64,000 nucleotides of DNA, from contig JAALGY010000015.1 of assembly GCA_032358165.1 (NCBI GenBank), forward strand, positions 1,302,001-1,366,000, given 5' to 3'. The stretch is from Diplosphaera chodatii (Eukaryota > Chlorophyta > Trebouxiophyceae > Prasiolales > Stichococcaceae). Of the stretch, positions 1 through 11,278 are shown one piece after another (positions within the stretch are counted from its first letter, which is position 1; each line of letters starts with the position of its first letter). Position numbers and translations under genes: made by a program. The notes beneath the pieces were generated by a model. The model did not search any database and was not told the origin of the DNA. It saw nothing but the letters and a program-made list of their open reading frames with translations.

Positions 1-1000
1 GGATTTGGCGGTCCTGCTGCAACAGGTGTAGTAGGTGCGAGCGATGGCATGCGGGTTATGCTGTCGTCTGCTGCTGTGCCACCAGCGCAGATTGGCGAGT
101 TGAGGGGTGTCAGGAAGCGCTGACAGAAATCTGTCACCCGCTGATTGTACTGACAATCGTACGCATCCAGCAGCCACAGGCATGCCAGCACCCGCACCGA
201 GTCCTGTAGTCATGCAACAGACCAGAAGAGTCGAAACACTACCGACGTCTGATACACACCTGACTGATCCACTGCACTTACATGCGTGTGGCAGTCATAC
301 AGGTCCTGCACTCCCACCAGCTCATGTGCTGATGTGTTGGCCCTTTGAAGCACTGCAGTGCATGAGCAGATACACATAGGCAAACTTGACGGCCTGGTGC
401 ATGCAGGTTGCGAGCTGGGCAGTTTGCAAAGGTTCATGACAAGGCTTGCATGCATACTTGCAAAGATTGCAGCTATGGCAGTCTGAAGGTCGCAGGGTTT
501 GCTGTCCGCTCGCTGAAAACGCGCAAGGGCAAGCTGGATGTGCTCGCCGCCAAGCGCAGCAAGAAAAGCCTCTGCTGTCAATGCCTGCCGTGTCTCTGAG
601 CCTGCACATGCACATAGTAATCACCATGTGCAGTGTAACCAGATGTAATCAACACACACGCATGCACACACCGAGTGCTGATCCACCTGGTTGTGTTGCA
701 GCCTTTGTACCGTTCAGATTGCATGTTTCTGACGACGCTCTGACGAGACTGATGGAACCTGCTGGATGCCTGGTGCGCCTTTTGCAATCTGCATGGCGGT
801 GCCAGTCGATGCAAGCACTGAGCTGTCAAGTGCACTTCAAGGACGGGTGTTTGCTCAGCAACTGCACACGCGTCACAGCTTATTCAAGCACCTGCTGAAG
901 GTCTGCCGATGATTGTGGCAGGCCAGCTGTTCTCATCGCCAGCGGCAACTGTGTCATGTGCGCGCTTCATAGCCTTGCTTGCGGCCCTGGTGCGCAGATA
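1..1000 (-). CDS. Possible partial gene running off the left edge, unrecognised
   Basis: On the minus strand an exon-like block runs from about 119 to the left edge. It follows an acceptor-like tctgtcag and reads RFLTPLNSPICAGG, then a Thr/Ser/Pro-rich stretch ending near APTTPVAAGPP. A second candidate exon near 477-577 reads TAEAFLAALGGEHIQLALAR and is followed by a gtatgc donor. A third possible block near 890-960 contains KRAHDTVAAGDENSWPATI. I cannot join these into one frame with certainty and recognise no family. The 5' end is not visible. Between about 1,000 and 1,587 I see nothing convincing. Confidence 0.3.
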
Positions 1001-1586
1001 CTGTGGGTCATAGTGGGCGGCTGTCAGCCTGCATGTTACATGTGCAGTCCTCTGGCAGAATGTCCACGCCACTGCACCATAGCACTGCACCAGGGGCGCT
1101 GCTGGTGGACAGTATCTTGCAAATGTGTGTATGGCCTGCAGCCGCGAACGTTCGCCATGCAAGAGAAAGACTTTACTAACTGCTGTGTAATGTAAGTTAC
1201 GACAGTGCATTCACGCAAGTATGTTTGTGCGAAGCAGCGAGGCAAATGAGTATTATCTGGCGGGACCTGCATGAAAGTCAACGGCCCCATGCATGCATGC
1301 GAAGGCAACACTTGGCACGGCGTGTTTGATCCATTCATACGGCCGAGCACCGCTCATAAGCTCATGCCTGGTGATCGTCATCGCAATTCTGTCTGCTGGG
1401 AGCATCAACGTGTCAAGCTACCTCTGCGCCATGACTACAGGTATGATGCACAACGCCGCCTCACAGCTACCCACCGTTATAGCTACTGCTGGTGTCACAA
1501 GGAATCCCCACCTGACATATCTGTCAAACCACAAACCAAACACAATCGACGTGTATGTCGGGCATGCCAGAGACGGTCTGAAGCCG

Positions 1587-4362
1587 CTACACTGCCATGA
1601 GTTCAACGCAGGCGTCAACCTGCTCCGAGCTGAGCAAGCAGTAGTCCCACAAAATTATCAGGAAGTTTACGAAGCACTCCCTCAGCTGCTCATGCCCCGC
1701 AATGACCTTTGCATGTTCCTGCGCAAACTCCTGCACCCGGGCCGGCAGGAACAGGTCCCCATAGATTGGCTTGTGCTCAGTCGACGAGTTCCAGTTCAGC
1801 ACAAACTCCTTCTCGCAGTCGTGCAGGTCCTGCATGTCCCGCAACTGCTCGCGAGCCCGCCGCTGCATCCAGTGAAAGCTTGACAGTCTGAGTGCCAGAC
1901 ATGTTCATCCCCGTGCATGCAGCAGACTGGCTGTCCGACCAGGACGTCTGCATGCAGATGTATAAAGTGTGCCACTGCACACACTGCCCAGCGCTCCCAC
2001 CTGCCAGGCCTCGGTGTCTGGCTCGTCATCGCTGTCCACGCTGGTCTGGGCCTCCTCCCGTGTCATGGGTATGCAGCTGCGTGAGTGGAAGTACCGCACG
2101 CCCGGCTGCCTCACACGCAGCGGCAGCGGTACCATGCGGCTGGCCTTGCGCCTGGCGCCCGGCGCACCATCAGCAGCCTGCTGGTCGCTGGCTGTTGAGT
2201 CATCAATGGAGCTCATGCGGTTCAGAGGCTCCCGCAGCAGCGTGCGGAATGGCGGCAGCCTGCTGCCCTGCGCCGGCATCTGTTGCCGCCCCACAGGCTC
2301 GTCCGCCTTTGCTGGCAGATGATACTGCTGCACCCTGACTGTGCGCTGCAGACGCGGGCAGCAGAAGACAAACTCCTGCGCAGGCAGGTGCATCTGGTGA
2401 CGTCGTGATGGTAAACAAGGCAGGTCGGCTGACACCAGCTTGGGCACCGTGCCCATCCTGCAGACCGTGCAGAAAATGCATGCAGGGCCACCGAGCAGCA
2501 CCACAAATGCTCAGCCACCTTGTTGGCCGGCATGTGGTAAGCATCGATGTCCAGCTGCACAAACTCGCCCTTGGAATTGTATATGTCTGGTGCGATGTGC
2601 ACATTCACGGTCGGCACCACATCTGGGTGGTCCCGGGAGAAACCATAGACAAACAGGTCGTGGCTGGCCTCCAGGTGCTGTTGCAGGCCCTGCATCGTTG
2701 CAATAGACTCTTGCACGCTCACAATTGGTCATGTGGTCATGACAGCGTCACCGTAGCGCTATGCAGCAGCCTGCAAACATGCAGCCCGCCTGACTACCGA
2801 GTTGACACTCCTGCATGCCGGATCAGGCCGCACCGTAAGGCTGCGGCACGCCATCTGGCAGAAGGCGCACTTGTAACCAACCATCTTCTCGACCACATGC
2901 CGCTCGTCATTATGGTAGAAGTACTGGTAGAACACTCTGACTTTGCTGTCTGACCTGACTGGCGGCTGCGGAAGCACGCCCTCTCGCCTGACCTGTGGGG
3001 TGAGGCAAACACAAGCATGAGGCGCTTTCACTCTGCTATAAGCACTGGCCACATGGCACGGTCATGATGCATCAGGACCCTCACCCTGAGCCACAGCTGG
3101 TACTGTGCTAGTTGAAGCTGCTGAGAGGCTGTGTCTGTGAAGCTGAGGCATGCTGGTGGCGCGGCAGCATGCCCATTTTGCTGAACACCGGACTTTTGGT
3201 GTAGGTGCAACGTCCCAGGCTGTAGCGTGACCTGATGCAAATGACAGCTGATCAGCACCAAGATCACTGGTGGGTCCATTCCATTGAGTGATACCTTGAA
3301 GGTCGCGCATACGCTTCATGCTGCTCAAGGGACCAATGCCAGCACCCAAGTGATGTTGACTAGATGCATCGGCCTACCTTGCCCAGGCTGATGAGCTGCT
3401 GCGATATAAGACACTGACTGCCGATGGGGACAGCTCCCCAGAATACCGGCGCCTCTGCAGGTATCAAACCGAAGGCCAGGTGCCGCCGCATACTGCTGGT
3501 CATCTGCGCGCCCTGCTGCGGCTTCAGATGCCGCAGGTCTTGGTGCTCCTCTGCAGGTGATTATGCAACATAGTTGCTGTCGACAGAGCTCCACTGTGCC
3601 TTGCAACGATGGTTGACGTGTGCTGCTTGGCACGTCCACAACAAGCACTCGTGCAGTGTGCAGGCCTGGGCATGGGGTCCCAGTCACGGCAGCAATGTAC
3701 AGCAGGTGCACACCCATGGCCAGCACGAGCACCACGAGCTCCCGCGCATCGCCATTGATCGCTGCAGCAGTATGCGGCAGTGCCAGGCTGGCTGCTGCAG
3801 CGCCTGCGCTGTCCGCACTGGTGCCCACATGAGTTGTGGCCAGGTGCAGAAGCGTGCTGGATGCTGGTACAAAGCCCTGCATCCACCACAGTGGCGACCT
3901 GGTATCCCACATGCTACGCGCACACGTCTTATGAACATGCCCAGGTGCATGGCAGCAGGACAGCAGGTTGCAGCACCCACCCCTGCCTCCGTTCTGTGAC
4001 ACAGCGCCGCCACCACTGACAGTGGCACGGCGCCTGCGCCGCGCAGCTCCAGCTGCAGAGAGCCCGCATGACCCCGCACGCTGCCTGGCGTCCGCGCTGC
4101 CTCCCGGTGATAGCAAAGCGTCCGGTTCAAGAATACAGGCTGCAATGGGACGACACACATTTTAGACAGCAGTAATGCACGTGGCAGACAGGTATATCAA
4201 GGAATATGCACCCACGCAGGGGATCCGACTGCGCCATGCAGCACTCACATTGCTGCGGAGTCGTCCGGATAGGCATGCATACAGGTCGACTGGCTGGCAG
4301 TACACCCAGAAGTCTTGCAGCACACGTTGCTCCTCTTCGCTGATCACCCCTTTATTACCCAT
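1587..4362 (-). CDS. SUZ12: SUZ12/EMF2-like Polycomb protein with zinc finger and VEFS box
   Basis: This is a subunit of Polycomb repressive complex 2, which trimethylates H3K27 in the nucleus. The proposed start is MGNKGVISEEEQ, followed by DFWVYCQPVDLY, resembling the plant EMF2/VRN2 CKPVELY region. The next exon begins PVFLNRTLCYH (cf. NPLFLQRCLHYK). A C2H2 finger is split by an intron: YKCAFCQMACRSL near 2,860, then GLQQHLEASHDLFVYGF near 2,670. The C-terminal VEFS box has VRYFHSRSCIPMT followed by the acidic SVDSDDEPDTEAW (about 2,010-2,110), then KEFVLNWNSS and an alpha-helical end, stopping at 1,587. Middle exons are divergent and their edges uncertain. The family call rests on the VEFS box and finger together. 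The gene is followed upstream by IMP4 in the same orientation. Confidence 0.85.
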
Positions 4363-4543
4363 GGTGTAGACGAGTGTTCAGGACTCCCTCATCCTGTTGC
4401 AGGAGGGCCTTGCAGAGAAGAGCGGCTGCGGCGCAGGCTTGCACCATCAGCAGGCCAAGCAGACCGCTCAAATGTAGCTGGCACCGCAGCAGCAGATCTC
4501 CAAAGGTTTTTGCTTGTAGTTGTGCTGCGGTGATGCCGTTCAA
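4355..4543 (-). other. Upstream ORF overlapping the SUZ12 start codon
   Basis: A 62-codon ATG-initiated frame begins MNGITAAQLQAKTFGDLLLR and ends in a TAA three codons after passing into the proposed SUZ12 ATG. The two frames overlap by 8 bases (ATGGGTAA) in different phases. It is Leu/Ala-rich. It could be a regulatory uORF in the leader, an alternative first exon, or chance. Confidence 0.3.
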
Positions 4544-5036
4544 GAACGAACTGCAGGTTGCTGTTGGTCAAGGATCGTCCACAGCCGAGTGGAACGGCTT
4601 TCCCCAGCAAACGCAAACGCCTCAGCAAACGCTCTGTGAACACCTCTTATGCCCGACAACGGTCGGCGATCTGCCAAATGAGCTAGCGCTTTGCTATGTT
4701 GGAGTAGGGAGAGAATGGAGCATGTGGCCCAAAAGGGGTGTGACCAGTGCTTGTTTCCCCAGAAGAAGAGCTTATACATATGACTATATGAGCATGCAAC
4801 CATTCGGCACCCAACCTGGCATCTATTCGAGTAACATGCAACACTCAGAATTGTGTCGACTAGTAACTTGCAGAGGTATGTCAAGCAGAAACGTCATAAC
4901 AGAAGCCTTGCGCCGTGACACCTGCTATTGGTTATGGTGCATTGGGCGGCCATGGCCCATGCAGGGCCAGCTTGACCGTGTTAATGGCACACTGCCACAT
5001 ACAGTCATATTCATAGCTCGCACACGTCCCTGCCAA
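4544..5036. other. Intergenic between IMP4 3' end and SUZ12 5' end
   Basis: This holds the presumed SUZ12 promoter and leader and the IMP4 3' flank. Open frames here lack splice logic or recognisable domains. No RNA gene seen. Confidence 0.4.
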
Positions 5037-6836
5037 CTACTGCTCCTCCTCCTGTTCCGCGGCCAAACGAGCCTTCTTGGCGCTGCGGGTATAGGCACGC
5101 AGCACGAACTCATTGTCTGCATGTGGTTGGTCCATTGTTCCCAGCTTGATCTGGTACAGCTTGAACTCGAAGCGCGGCCCTCGCTCCTGCAGGCATGTAC
5201 GACATTCTCCACATGCATCCATAGTTCGCATACAAGACGGCTGAACCTCTGTTGACAAACACTAGGTTCTCAACAGCACAACCACACGGCTAGGCAGGGT
5301 GTGCCTTGCATCCAAAACAGTCGAACACACCTTGAGGGCAATGGACTTCACGCCAGCCGGCTGTTCGTACGTGTGGTGCCGGAATGATATGTAGTCCTGC
5401 ATGTTGGCGAAGGTGATGATGCGCCTGCTGTCATCCTTTGGCACAGGGAATAGATGCTTCAGGATATTCTGCACCTGCACGGCAATGCACAGAACAGTTG
5501 GCTTCTACATACCGTGTACAAGCTTACAGGCAATACCAACTGCTGTGATCAATCAGTACAGGGCGAAGATATAGCACCCGTTCTCCGAGCTGCGAGCCAA
5601 AGTGCTCAAAGATGAGATGAGGGTACGCCTCTGACAGTGTACCCACAGTGCTCTTATCACCAATGTCGTGACGCGTGACCTGCCATGACAAGCAATGGAT
5701 GTTGTATGTTGTCAATGTGAGGCAGCAGGCAGGAAAAGCAGCACCAAGGTGCGCAGATAGGAGCCCTGCTCTGCATGTCAGGGGAATACTCACCACGTTG
5801 AACACCCCAAAGTAGGCGGTGGGGCCATAGGGCAGGTGCGAGATGACCAGGCCATCTGGCTCGCCACGGTGCTCATGCACCATGACAATGTCTGTCATGC
5901 CGTGGCTGCGGCATGTCTCAACCAGCTCTGGCAGCACCTGCAGCAGATGACAAATCACCTGCTGCTCGTCCAGACGGAGACCTTGGTTCATGTGACACCT
6001 CTTGGCAGCACAGCATGTCACAGGTGCACCTGCCCGCCGCGGTTCATGCGCCGAGAATTGGGAAAGATCAGCTTCAGCTCCTTTGCAAACTGCACGAGAC
6101 GTGTGCTGGGGTCCCGCGAGGTCGTGATCAGGATCTGCAGTCAAAACGTAAATCTCAAAAAGCAAGTGTGCTCGAGTACAGCATGCACAGCTGTTGCTGT
6201 TGGGCGCCAACCTGCTGTATGCCCTCCGGCCCATCGAGGCTCTTCTACAGAAACAGCAGGGCTGGCTGCTATGATCCCCGCACCTTTGGGTCCTGCTCGC
6301 TGGCGTGCGCATACTCGTCGTCAATATGCGTTCGCGGCACAGCGGTGTTGTCGTCCTCCAGCTCGATTCCGTGCCGCAGCTGCGCCTCCTCCTTGCGAAG
6401 CTCATTGGGAAGCGGCTTGCCCTCTGCACCAGACACATCAGCACACCATCCTTCATCAAAGACATGGGACAAAACGTACGTGATGAGGTCAGCCCACCCC
6501 ACCATAAACATGTCGCAATGATTGGTAGGCTGAGATGAGGAATGTCATGCGCCGCTACACACCTTCGAGCGCCTCCCGAATCTTACGCTTCTGCTCGTAT
6601 GCGACCCGCTCCTTACCCTCCAAACTACATGATCAACTCGACACTTATCACGTATGCACTGCGTTGTGTGCCTCAGCGTCACCCCATCTGCATGACGCCC
6701 AACGCCATGCACACGTGTGCCACTTCTGCACGACATGCAACCGCGAGGCCTGCAGATCAGCGCCGGATTGGTAGTGGGACACGCACCTCTTCCGGTAGAG
6801 GTACTCCCTGCGCAGCCGTGCGTTGCGCTTGAGCAT
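5037..6836 (-). CDS. IMP4: U3 small nucleolar ribonucleoprotein IMP4 (Brix domain)
   Basis: IMP4 binds U3 snoRNA in the nucleolar SSU processome and is needed for 18S rRNA maturation. The start is [17 protein letters not shown] at 6,836, matching the family N-terminus. Successive minus-strand exons give [20 protein letters not shown] (~6,560-6,620), [20 protein letters not shown], then the Brix domain: [20 protein letters not shown] (~6,130), [20 protein letters not shown] (~5,890), [20 protein letters not shown] (~5,660), [20 protein letters not shown] (~5,450) and [19 protein letters not shown] (~5,180). It ends with an acidic EQEEEQ tail. At least eight exons, all canonical in order. Conservation is high throughout, so the call is firm. 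Confidence 0.95.
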
Positions 6837-7330
6837 GGCCGCCGGCTGCAGGTGCTCATGTGCTATACCTGCCCCACGCCATGGTTTTTGCCGCAAGTGC
6901 CTGATGAAGCAGGCAACGTTACTAATGAACGTACTGCGTCACACCAGGCGGATGCAGCAAATGCATACAGTTGTGCCTGCAGTCAGGCTGCAACGCCGCT
7001 TCACAGCTTAGGCAACCCGCCGCTTCTACGGTTGTCAAGTGAGTCTCGCAGCCGACGCGCAACAAGTGAAATAACCGCGACAAGGAGCGCCGTGTCGAAG
7101 AGTTTTATGTGTACAGGCTGCGACGACATGTTGCACTTGACTGAAGCCTTCGGGTCATGGGATGTGCCAATACTATTACATGGTGTCATCGGCGTCATGC
7201 TCTTCCTGAACACAGTTCGCACTTGCTTGCTTGCACCGTTGATCACACGTTCTCACGAGAGTGCGCATGTACGTCGCGCTCATGCAGTGCTAACACTGTC
7301 AGTGGTCTCCTCTCAGCTGCAAGGCCTGGC
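6837..7330. promoter_or_regulatory. Shared upstream region of IMP4 and STE24
   Basis: The two genes are divergently transcribed from this ~494-base gap, so it probably carries both promoters. No TATA box or other motif stands out clearly, and no further gene is supported here. Confidence 0.4.
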
Positions 7331-9522
7331 ATGTTTCCATACAAATCTGCAGCGCTTGGCTTCTCAATCGTGACTGCAGCGTTCCACAAGTACCTGGACG
7401 TTCGGCAGCTGAAGGTCGCATGTGCTGCTGCAATGGCGACTGCAGTGCATGCGCATCGGCAAACTTGCATGCTGCACGCTGCTTGGCAGCTCACAGATGA
7501 CATACGTACTGGAGGTTGGATTCCATGATGAGCGACTGACAAGAATACCTCCTGCATCTGCGACCAGGCACTGCGCATTGCACATTCGCCGACTGCGCTT
7601 ACGCGATACCGGCCCGACAACCCAGCAGAGTTCAAAAAGACACAGGCGTACAATCTAGACAAATGGCAAGTTGGCGGGTTGATTCATCTACATAACTCAC
7701 GTTGTAGTCAACCCGCTGGCTCATGGTGTCCTGCCTCCTGCAGGTGGTTTGCACTTCAACATGGCCTCTGGAATATTGGGCTCGATGTTCTGTTCCTAGC
7801 CGCGAATCTGCTGCCATGGTTTTGGGGTGTGGCATCCGAGCTGGTGGGCCGCCACGGCTTCTCAGCAGCCACTGAGGTTCAGACATCGGTCGTGTTCTGT
7901 TTGATGTTTGGCGCCATCCCCATGCTCCTGGACATTCCATGGAGCCTGTACAGTACTTTCGTAATAGAGGAGCGTCATGGCTTCAACAAGCAGACGCTGA
8001 CGCTTTTTGTCAAAGACCTGGCCAAGTCGGTGAGTCATAGCTTGTCGCTGAATGTGCGGCTACTGAACTGCAAAGGTGAGAGCCTGCTGTGAAAAAGCTT
8101 TTTGCTGACACCCTTTGTGCAGTGCAGGTGCTGCTGTCTCTGTTGATTGGGCCGCCCTTGATAGCAGCTTTCACCTACCTGCTGCTGCACTCTGGTCCGC
8201 GGCTAGTGGCGTATGTGTGGCTTTTCACACTGGGTTTGCAGCTCATTGCCCTGACTGTGTACCCAACGGTCATCGCGCCGCTGTTCAACAAATTTGAGCC
8301 GCTGCCGGCGGGACCCCTCAGGTGCACGGTCGAGAGTGCTTCTAGGTTGCAATACCCCACTGCGGCACCGAGCATAGTCTTGCAAGGTAAGATCCAAGCA
8401 CTATAAAAGCACACTCAATTTCTGCATGTGCTGACAAAAGTATCCTGATACTTTGCTAAACAGGCAAGGCATAGAGGAGCTGGCTGCAATGCTCAATTTT
8501 CCCACTGAAGAAGCTTTTTGTGATTGATGGGAGCACAAGGTGCAGCACTATGCCACAGACGATGCCCATCACTCGGCGTGCACCATCTGGCTGGCACGCT
8601 GTTGTTGTCGTGCCATTGCTGTATATGAGGCTCACAGAACAAGAGTCATGCAGGTCAGCGCACAGCAATGCGTATTTCTTCGGATTGGGGAAGAACAAGC
8701 GAATTGTTCTGTACGACACGCTTGTAGAGCAATGCAGCCCAGCGCAGATTGTCGCCGTCCTGGCACATGAACTTGGGGTGCGAAGAGTTTGCCATTGTCC
8801 CTCTGAAACTCGTAAAAACCGAAGACATTCCACAATGTTGTACGTGTCCGTAGTGCACCTGTTTGCACTATGCTGTCACTGACTCACCGTTTGTTTTTGT
8901 GTGCAGCACTGGAAGATGGGACACGTGACCAGGAATTTGCTGCTAGCCAATGCAGTGCTACTGTGCCAGTTTGCACTGTTTGGTGTGGTGCAGCACAATG
9001 ACAACGTACTTGCCAGCTTCGGCTTTGAGAAGCAGCGGCCAGCACTAGCGCGCTTTATCATTTTCACGGTGCGTGTTACATCAGATTTGTGCTCATTGCT
9101 TAATGGGCTGGTGGTTGACAGGATTTACATCTCTGAAGGACCTGATGTGTGCTTGCAGTACCTGCTGGCGCCAGCTGACGAGGTTCTGGGCTTTTTCTCT
9201 CATGTGCTGAGTCGATGGTGAGTCTGCCTTCTTTTTGGCCAGGTGAACCACTGCTGTCGTCTGGAGCAGGAATATGCTAGCCGATTCATCCTTGCAACAG
9301 GTGTGTCCATGACAAATCCTGCGCAGGTATGAGTTTGAGGCGGATGCATTCGCTGTGGACCTGGGCAAAGGAGAGGGTCTCAAGGGCGGGCTCCTTGCAC
9401 TGGAGTCGACGAACCGCAGCGCCGCCAATGTGGATCCGCTGTTCTCGGCATTCACGTACAGTCACCCGCCAATCCCAGAGCGGCTGCAGGCCATTGATGA
9501 GCGCATGAAGAAGGGGCAGTGA
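7331..9522 (+). CDS. STE24: CAAX prenyl protease 1 (STE24/ZMPSTE24), apparent frameshift
   Basis: This is an ER multi-pass zinc metalloprotease that trims prenylated CAAX proteins. It starts MFPYKSAALGFSIVTAAFHK followed by YLDVRQLK. Later exons give KKTQAYNLDKW, then IPWSLYSTFVIEERHGFNKQ (~7,960), ALTVYPTVIAPLFNKFEPLP (~8,270), RSAHSNAYFFGLGKNKRIVL (~8,690), and the zinc site HELG|HWKMGH, with a phase-0 intron inside the motif (8,767-8,908). The third ligand region is SRWYEFEADAFAV (~9,330). It ends SHPPIPERLQAIDERMKKGQ. Oddity: at ~8,504 GIEELAAMLNFP and LKKLFVIDGSTR are contiguous in the family but lie in different frames here, separated by one extra base. This is a broken allele or a sequence error. 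Confidence 0.93.
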
Positions 9523-9631
9523 TGAAGTGAGCAAAGTCCAGACGTTACCACAACGGCAGATTTTACAGGCAGTTTTAAATGTCAATTGCTATTGCCTAGT
9601 TTACACTGTGTGCACATGCGGGCAACCCTCA

Positions 9632-10765
9632 TCAAGTTCGACCGTCAAGACCAGCGCGCTCATTGGCTACTGGCTCGTATGCATGAGACGCTGCACCTTG
9701 GCGATAGTATACATGTGCTGCCCATGCCATCATTGCAACCCCCATGGCAACTTCAACGCCACCCACTGCTGCGCAGCTGTTGAGCCGCACATTCATCACC
9801 GTCAGCAGGGCTGCGACTAGATGTAACACTCCTGGTGCAGCCGCCTGCACTCTGTGTCTGTGTGATGCGCCATCAAACGCAACAACTGTCGAGCCAGCGT
9901 GCAAGAAGAAAAAGCCCAGCATGGTCAGCGACGCGGCCAGGGCATATGACATGCTGCTGCAGGCGCCGGCATACAGCACGCCCTTTCCAGCCGTGAGGGG
10001 CAGCCAGCTGACCGAGAAGACCAACACATGCGCCACTGCCTGGCCGTAGCCGGTCGCAAAGGCAAGCAGCACCTGTCGGGCAGACCATCACCATTGGTGT
10101 GCATGTTGAGCTGCCTCCAGATAGCGATGGACATGTGCAAACTAGAACCAAAGCCCACCTGATCGGCCGGACTGAAGCGCCAGCCGGGGTTCTTCATTGC
10201 TGTTTTTGCCAGGTGGCATGCCATGCGCCTGCAAACTCCAGCAGGCAACATGTGTTGGCACAGGCGGTGGTGCCGAACCTACAAATGTGGCCACACTAGC
10301 AAGCCCGTTCCCGTACCTGTCTATAGTGTAGAGCCACCATCGCACTGCCTCTTCAAATGCCACAGCAAGCGTCACAACCACAGCAAAGCGCCACGGACCA
10401 GCATCATCCAGCAGTAGGCCTGCAGCCATGTTAACTCCAAATCATTGTCACGTCGTGTAATGATAGCAGCTGTTCAGTGGTGACAAACGGCACATCCACC
10501 CACCTTTCAGCAGAGCTGACAGCAGCAGCAGGGCTGACGCCCACAGAAATGCGCTGCAAGCGCACGCACTTAGACTCAGAATTTGACCCACATCGGGATG
10601 ACATTGAAGCCGTGACTGCAGCAGCTCATGCATCTTCCCGCACCTGCTGAGCATCACGATGATCAGCAGAGATCTGGGTGCGATGATGCAGCAGAACAGC
10701 ACCAGCGGCGGTCCGCATTGCAGCAGCAGCGCGGCAGCCGTGAGTTGGGTGTCCCCAAAGGCCAT
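9632..10765 (-). CDS. APH1: APH-1, gamma-secretase subunit
   Basis: APH-1 is the multi-pass scaffold of gamma-secretase, working with presenilin, nicastrin and PEN-2. It starts MAFGDTQLTAAALLLQCGPP; the next residues, LVLFCCIIAPRSLLIIVML, form TM1. TM2 is AFLWASALLLLSALLKG. TM3 lies in VVVTLAVAFEEAVRWWLYTI (the family has QE.FR.xYY here). The last exon carries LLAFATGYGQAVAHVLVFSV, then LHAGSTVVAFDGA and LHLVAALLTVMN. The two membrane histidines typical of APH-1 are in those last two segments. It ends at 9,632 after ANERAGLDGRT, a hydrophilic tail. About five exons. STE24 is convergent with it, 109 bases away. Confidence 0.85.
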
Positions 10766-11278
10766 GACGGCCTTTGAGGCCACACGCTGCGTGTTTTATT
10801 GACTCACATGCCGGCTCCAAAGTCTCGAATTCTTGGTTAACGTGCCTCAGACAAGCACAAGCATGACAGCGGCACCCGCGCCACCGGCAGATACGCTGGT
10901 GGGGACGCAGAGCAGATGTGTCTACCTTGCATCCATGCGTGCAAGGCCCTGAGCCATCACGCAGGCCGGGAAGAAGGCAAATAACAGGCCTATGCTGAAT
11001 ATTCAGACGCTTTTCGCAAGATTTACTGTGGGGTAACACATTTCCAAATTCCAGACACAACCCCTACATGCCTGGGCACCTGGCCAGGCAGACTGCATGA
11101 CGCCAGAGTCACAGCTGCAAGCAGGTTTAGAACTTGCAACGCAGAAGCAACACAACATGCGTGATGATGGCCATGCATCCAGACGGCGCTTGAGTTGCCT
11201 TTGAGCGTTTCGTGTATTTTCAGAACCATCCTGCACGACTTGCTGGCTAACCAACCGGCATACCTGCAAACCAAAGAT
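10766..11278. other. APH-1 upstream region with a doubtful small membrane exon pair
   Basis: Upstream of APH-1 and before the dynamin gene. On the minus strand a block bounded by ag|GCC and CAAG|gtagac (about 10,932-10,995) reads LLFAFFPACVMAQGLARMDA. Thirty bases on, it can continue in phase as VSAGGAGAAVMLVLV and a stop. No 5' exon or family was recognised. The plus strand shows no nucleotide-binding P-loop, so this gap does not supply the GTPase domain missing from the next gene. Confidence 0.25.

Noticed and set aside
1..1000. Calling the left-edge gene a retinoblastoma-type protein from TPLNSP and a TTPV-like stretch
   Set aside because: The resemblance is too short and no pocket-domain motif is visible in the window.
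8500..8510. Explaining the STE24 frame change by a tiny intron
   Set aside because: There is only one extra base between two conserved adjacent blocks, so no GT-AG intron can fit.
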